Assembly: GCF_000003815.2 (NCBI RefSeq)
Contig: NC_049996.1
Span: 17,843,084 to 17,879,563 of the forward strand
Direction of reading: 5' to 3'
Length of the DNA: 36,480 nt
Source of the DNA: Branchiostoma floridae
Taxonomy: Eukaryota > Chordata > Leptocardii > Amphioxiformes > Branchiostomatidae
Shown piece by piece: positions 31,081 to 36,480 of this stretch. The first letter of the stretch is position 1. Every line of letters begins with the position of its first letter. A program made the position numbers and the translations under genes. The notes under the pieces were generated by a model. The model searched no databases. It saw only the letters and a list, made by a program, of their open reading frames with translations, and was not told the origin of the DNA.

Positions 31081-32935
31081 ATGAGGTCAGATCTGGTGCC
31101 TTCAGTCCTGCCATATTGTTTTACTGTTGCTGGCATGGAGATGCCCTTGTAACAACCCGTCACTCTATCCACCTGAAGAGTTCTGCGTGGTGCCGTTTGA
31201 CGTGCCTTAGGGAGAGTGCAAACTTATTACCCACCGATGACATACTCCTGTACGCTGTAGCACCTCTGTGTTTACCATAGCGGGCGCGCATTCCTCCCCA
31301 GATGGTATCGGCGCTATGCGGCAGGCATCCCGCAGAAATATGCGGCGGGCCCGGCCAGGATTTCTAAGTAAACATGTTGTCATGTCGGGCAGTGGCCGCA
31401 TGTTACGTGTTCCGTCAGGGCACCGGAACACAGTTAGAACGCTCGGCACCGCAACACAGTTAGAACGCTAGGTACCGGAACACAGTTAGAACGCTAGGTA
31501 CCGGAACACAGTTCTATATATTAGTGTTCTATGTACATTTTAGTGTAGCCCTAATTTCTGTTGGAGGCTGGGGGATCCTTTAGACATACCCAGTACAAAC
31601 AGTTTAATTCCACTCCCCATTTGCCAGCAAATTTTGTGGAATAATCTGGATAGTGCGACAAAGTTTTTCACTGCGGGTACTTTGGGATCTCGTGCAATTA
31701 ACAGAAGTGTGCATTTATCCGTTGTGCTGTACTTCTTCTACTGTACCTCAGTTTTATAACCTTCGCCTAACGATTAGTGACGCGTCATCAACATTCATTA
31801 GGCGCTGTCTACATGTAAGCCTGAAAAACAGACAAACTCTGGTGAGGCCTAGGTCACATTTCCAAACCGGGACCCTGCCGGGCAGTTTTCGGGAACGAAA
31901 AGAATGATATATATAAGATACATCAAAATACACAAAATGTCAAAATAAGATTCATAGGCATGATTTGTGTATATTCATATAGGCATACATTTTAATTTAT
32001 CGTTTCTTAAAACATACCGGCCGGGCCCCGATTTGCCTTTTAAAATGTGACCTAAGCCTTACGTAATCACCTTTGTTAGAGATGCCAATAGTACCCACCA
32101 TGACCTGTGGTTTCTTTAGCTAGTTCCCTTTACTCCCTGTAACGCTATATGGCCACCTGCCATGCTATATGGCCACCGTATGTGACATTTGTGTGACTTA
32201 CGTCTTAGTTTACAACAGAGGCAGATGTGTCTATACAACCTTACACATCATGGGGTAGCAAAACATCGGATTACCAAAACCTTCTCTCTACCAAATATAC
32301 AAACGTCATCTTGTAAGGGTAAACTATCTGGCCTGTGTGTTGGTGTAGGCTGCTGTTATAGGCTTTGTTATTTATTACAGTCGGTGATAAATTATCCCCG
32401 ACAAGGTGACTTAGTAAGTAGGATGTTTTCACATGGGATGGTTGGTTCGGTAGTCGATGATCTTTAAGGGTAATAAATAACTAAAATTGTATCCCCTTGG
32501 TAGTTAATAAATAAATTAAGTTAATAAAGCTAAATGTAGCCGAAAAAGTTCAAAGCAGTGACATCTTCACACTTTTTAAAGATTACGAATATGGCATGCT
32601 ATGGGCAGCCCTTTTGTACGTTTTTACTATCGGAATCTCCAATTGAGTAGTTACAGTCATGATGGCAAAAGTGGTGTTGGAAGATTGATTGCAGGGTGTG
32701 CGAATATACATGAGTAGATGCATACTGATAGTATCTCCAATATTACACTGGTCACGGAGACGGAGAATGCACGCCTACGTCATACCGTACGTAATATGAC
32801 ATCAGATGTACAAATGAATACAGCAGCACAAGTCATACTGACCAATAACACGGAATCAAGCACAGGAAATTTGCCCTTTCGAAGATAGCACTCAGGAGAA
32901 GCCGTGGTATCAGACTTTTACCGTTTCTGTAAAAC
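31081..32935. other. Intergenic or intronic, no gene recognised
   Basis: Apart from the 26-bp repeat at 31420-31515, no structure or exon is supported. ORFs are short and have no domain. Confidence 0.5.
31420..31515 (+). repeat. 26-bp tandem repeat, about 3.7 copies
   Basis: ACCGGAACACAGTTAGAACGC recurs with a 26-bp period at about 31420, 31446, 31472 and 31498, with single changes. Confidence 0.95.
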
Positions 32936-33114
32936 TAGCCTGGATGCCAGACTGTATCTAGGGCTTAAACAGGCTAGCTCCTCGGCTCCAGGGCCAATAC
33001 TTCCCCAAAGGAATTTTACCTTAGTAGCCCTGAGTTAGACACCGCGGGCGGGGAAAACCAAGGGTGCCAAAAAACGACCGGAACAATTTCGGGGGTCTGT
33101 CTGGTACCCAGGCA
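32936..33114 (+). mobile_element. Element of the 24845 family, 179 bp
   Basis: Begins TAGCCTGGATGCCAGAC and ends GTCTGGTACCCAGGCA, imperfect inverted ends. The interior shares CTCCTCGGCTCCAGGGCC and CCCCAAAGGAA with the two other copies. Confidence 0.82.
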
Positions 33115-33543
33115 ACTGGTGAACTAAGAAATGTATGCAGCAGGTGTAGCATTGATTGAAGGCTCGTTCTCATTTAAATGTCGAAATGCTGTCGCCTGAC
33201 TTTACGCCTTGATATGGAGCAAACTATAGACAACATCACTGGTTCCTTCATTTTTCCTCAACCCCTGTAATGTTTTACAAAAGATGCACCACAACATTCG
33301 TAGAGGTTGATGGGTTAGAAGATGATTATAGCCACGGGTGGGATTTCACACCCTAAAAAATGGCTGTCGCCTGAGAAGAAACGAAGAATTCAAATAGTAG
33401 CCAAAAATGTAACAATTCAGTTCCCAGAATGATTGTTCGGCAGTTGAAACCAGCTACCCAGGCCCTCTGCCCGATCACGTCAGATCGCCCCTGTCACTGA
33501 TCTTGGAGGCTGTGTGAGGTGGTTTATGCCTGTCGCCAGATTC

Positions 33544-33920
33544 TGTAACAAACGTTACCACCACTAGTACGATGGTTGCCACGGTTATATTATGCACGTA
33601 TAAGACTAGAAATGGCCGTTTTTGTGACGCTGTACAGTTTTTCTGGCTTTCTAAAGAAACAAGAAAGGGTTGGTGACTGTCATTTGTATCTCACCATGCT
33701 TAACAAAATGTTGTACAGAAATGACTGTAACAAACGTTACCATTGTTCGATGCTGTCTAAGCTTTCTATTTGACCAGGTGTAAAAAAGCTGCCCACTTTT
33801 CAAATGTCCGTAGGGACATCCACTTATACCTAAATGATGTAGTCAATAAGGTACGTCCTTTTGAAGAAAACCAGGGTAAAGTCTACTGTGTAACAAACGT
33901 TACCGGTAACGTTTGTTACA
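33544..33920. repeat. Four copies of TGTAACAAACGTTACC, last two forming a 32-bp palindrome
   Basis: The 16-bp motif is identical at 33544-33559, 33726-33741 and 33889-33904, and inverted at 33905-33920, directly abutting the third copy. Each motif is itself a small hairpin (GTAAC / GTTAC). The sequence between copies is AT-rich and not repeated. Confidence 0.95.
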
Positions 33921-34964
33921 TGCCCTGTAATGTATTATCAATGGGACCGAAAATAATAAGTTGCCATTTTTTGGCTATGGTTAAAAGAGGAATTTTCCCA
34001 AACAACCAAGTAGTTTTCAGTGAAAATAAAGCCGATCTATTTTTCGACCAAAAAAATGCCATTTTCGACATTTCAATGAGAACGAGTGTGAAACGTAACA
34101 AGATATATTTACCCACGTCACGTGGTTTCGTGTGTATCCCATTGCTCAGTCACGTGTGTTTTGAAAGCATGCCCGAGTCTGACTTCAAGGTCGTGTGCTT
34201 CTCTATAAGTAAATTGACATAGCGGCAAGACGTTGCCCTGCAGGATAGATATAGGTTAGAGCAGGAGCCACCAAAAAAATTAAGATCATCAGCAGACCAA
34301 CGAATACTTCTACAAATACGTATTAAGATCAGCTACTGTAAATACATTATTACAATTTCGGCCCGGTTGTACATATGGAAGGCTTCAGCCCATTCCCGCA
34401 TGATTTATGTGGTGTTTATCTGTGTTTACGGAGGCCGATAAGGAAGTCTCACGTCCACCCGGGGTTTAACGCGTCACTATCATCATCATCAGAGTTACTA
34501 TCGTGTTAACGAAATGGTCCATTAGAAGAGGATCAACAGTTCGGGCCATAACGTTAGAACTAGCGTCCAGGTAAAGATGACTGTGTTACTAAGTACTACA
34601 CGTGGTAGTTATCACTTGAGCAAGGGGAGATATTTGTTTACATCCTTCTGAACATTTCTGTCTCAACTGTGCGTCGGACAGGATAGCATTGCCTGATAAA
34701 ACGATGGCGACTTTGCGGCCGGTTGATCTGATCACAACAAAAACAGGCCTCCTCCGGACCGGGCCGTACTTAGACCGGCGGCCTACTGAGCCTGGAACTC
34801 TGTAAAAGGCGGGAGTCTTTAGAGCATGTTTGTGTAGGCTCTGGTGTAGGCACACACCCTTTACAGTAACAGCTAGGAAAGCAGGGGATGAGGACGGTTC
34901 AAGTATCTCGTGTTCGGTTCACCGCAAGGCGTACCACGCTTTATACCATGGAAAACGAGACTTT
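33921..34964. other. No gene recognised
   Basis: A 150-codon open frame (33770-34222) begins at TTG, spans the palindrome and matches no family I know. A minus-strand frame at 34589-34855 is also unrecognised. Confidence 0.45.
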
Positions 34965-35070
34965 TAGCCAGGGCAGGCAGAGAATTTGCTCGGCGGCCGA
35001 GGCAGGTTTCCCCGAGGACCTTAGATAAGCACACCGGGGATTTGCCATGCAGGGACAGTTTGCCTGGCTA
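34965..35070. mobile_element. Short inverted-end element, TAGCCAGG type
   Basis: Begins TAGCCAGGGCAGGC and ends GTTTGCCTGGCTA (imperfect inverted repeat). It shares GGACCTTAGATAAGCA and CCGGGGATTT with 4641-4721. 106 bp, non-coding. Confidence 0.72.
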
Positions 35071-35737
35071 AATGTCTGGTTTCAAGGGTACACATCGCTG
35101 CTCAGTCCGGCGGTCCCCCAGCCCGAGGGGAACGGGACTGGTCTTGATCTTACTCCGGAATGTGCGAGCTGTCAGCCTGATACATGTCGGGGTGCGATCC
35201 CCGCCCTTTCCTGGTCGGTGGTGGTCGACTCCCGTTTGACCGATTGGGGAAGATTTCTACTGATATTTCGTGTACAAGTACATCAATAAAAGTTTTATTG
35301 CAAATTCTTACCCGTGGGCTTATCGCAGGTAACACGAAAGGACAAACAGTGCAAAACAATACAGCAAGTGTCCTACTAGTCTAAAAGCTAACTCTAGATT
35401 CTAGGTTCTTGGTTTTGGTTTATTGGTCAATGTTCTTATCAGACCTGACCCACACAGTCCCTGCCCACTGACAGCAGTCGTGTAGAGAGTACATCATCGA
35501 TGAAAGACTCTCCCTGAAACGGGACCCACTGAAGTCTGATGAACGCCTACAGACATCTCCGGGGACTCGCGGAGGCGATCTCAGGGGCATTAAAACCTCC
35601 GCTTGTGTAAACGTTTGTCTTGGCCATTAAGACCAGTATCACATCCCCGGTCACTCGTGCGGAACCAACTGCTACTCACGGGTTTTATTGTGGGCTACAA
35701 ACAGGTCCCGGTGCTGTTACCGAAACGCTCTGTGGGG
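35071..35737. other. No gene recognised
   Basis: No coherent exon or repeat on either strand. Confidence 0.5.
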
Positions 35738-36003
35738 TACTCTTCAAGCAGGGGTTTAGTTTAGCCTGGATACCATACCCCAACCTCAAAAATACTTGAG
35801 ATCGGGCTGGGGTTTTGTAACCAGGCTAGGGTTTAGTTCCGTCTGTTTTTGGTTACTTATTTTTGTCGTTTGTTTGTCGGGCTTTATAATTCATTTTGCT
35901 CCATTTTCTGCATGTCTATGTCTATGTCTTCATAAAAAGGAAGACAAAAAAAGAAGAAGCATAAAACACGCCAAAAACCAGTCAAACCTCTGCTTGGAGA
36001 GTA
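35738..36003. mobile_element. Inverted-repeat element of the 4348-4470 family, 266 bp, with a nested insertion
   Basis: The ends TACTCTTCAAGCAGGGGTTT and AAACCTCTGCTTGGAGAGTA are inverted copies with two mismatches. A foldback element of another family sits inside it at 35762-35828. Confidence 0.8.
35762..35828. mobile_element. Foldback MITE nested in 35738-36003
   Basis: TAGCCTGGATACCATACCCCA and its imperfect inverse ending GTAACCAGGCTA, 67 bp. Related to 25768-25858 but shorter and more diverged. GTTTAGTT on the left and GGGTTTAGTT on the right may be a target duplication. Confidence 0.88.
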
Positions 36004-36079
36004 CCGTGAGTCACAGAGCGACTGTTTTCACTCAGCAGCGGTCACGGCCTTCACCCCCAGATACTTTCGGTAATCTTTA

Positions 36080-36375
36080 GCCGCAGAAGGACCTTGGAAA
36101 CCGCTCCATAACATAACACAGTGTAACAGGTAGTACAGGGGACAGCAGAAGGACCTTGGAAACCGCTCCGTAACACAACACACTCACTCACTCACTCATC
36201 CTCGCCCCATAACACAACACAGTGTAACAGCTAGGACTGGGAAACCGCTCCATAACACAACACAGTGTAACAGCTAGGACTGGGAAACCGCTCCATAACA
36301 CAACACAGTGTAACAGCTAGGACTGGGAAACCGCTCCGTAACACAACACAGTGTAACAGGTAGTACAGGGGGCAG
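36080..36375 (+). repeat. 43/62-bp minisatellite with a CACT microsatellite inside
   Basis: GGAAACCGCTCC recurs at about 36096, 36158, 36240, 36283 and 36326. Two unit forms: 43 bp (with AACAGCTAGGACT) and 62 bp (with AACAGGTAGTACAGGGG). A short (ACTC)n run lies at about 36180-36198. Confidence 0.95.
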
Positions 36376-36480
36376 CAGATGGTCCGTGTCGGAACATTAA
36401 TTTTGTCCTCAGATTGCACAAATATTACATCATTAGCGACCACGGCCTTTGCATTGCCGCCACCGTTACACTGAAACTCT

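Noticed and set aside
33770-34222. 150-codon plus-strand open frame
   Set aside because: It starts at TTG, runs through the 32-bp palindrome, and matches no family; AT-rich chance frame more likely.

Overview
This window is nuclear genomic DNA of an animal, most likely a cephalochordate (amphioxus). Genes are split by short introns with good GT/AG signals, and most of the sequence is non-coding. It carries a tRNA-derived SINE, many short inverted-repeat elements ending in TAGCCTGG / CCAGGCTA, minisatellites and three assembly gaps (20379-21089, 22356-23084, 30981-31080). Nothing looks bacterial or viral. The species assignment is inference; no marker in the window proves it.

Left part, minus strand (about 3.9-7.7 kb): five exons of a clan 2 (CYP2-like) cytochrome P450. 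They join in frame from the membrane anchor to just past the K-helix ExxR motif (402 codons). Exon 2, which is too short for a simple ORF search, was found by hand. The introns hold a SINE, inverted-repeat elements and a decayed partial copy of exon 5. Exon 5 ends inside a 37-bp tandem repeat, so its splice donor is copied seven times. The exon or exons for the heme-binding cysteine are not visible. Beyond the repeat lies a roughly 190-bp satellite (1-3000) that runs off the window edge, so the gene either has a satellite-bearing last intron or is 3'-truncated.

Middle part: 8-16.4 kb is repeat-rich intergenic DNA. It holds a 34-bp perfect palindrome, a 5S-rRNA-derived fragment, an A-B-A repeat, a 56-bp minisatellite and foldback elements. 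At 16.8-18.35 kb (minus strand) is a complete two-exon gene for a 391-residue membrane protein with signal peptide, LRRNT, four LRR segments, LRRCT, one FN3 domain, a transmembrane helix and a short tail. At about 19.66-19.78 kb is a cluster of E-box, CRE and RFX X-box-like sites with no gene assigned.

Right part: 23-28 kb is intergenic with microsatellites and foldback elements. At 28.73 kb on the plus strand is the first coding exon of an unrecognised gene, behind a GC-rich leader almost free of ATG. From 29 kb to the end only repeats are seen, including a 16-bp motif used four times that forms a 32-bp palindrome, and one inverted-repeat element nested in another. The three genes show no sign of a shared pathway.
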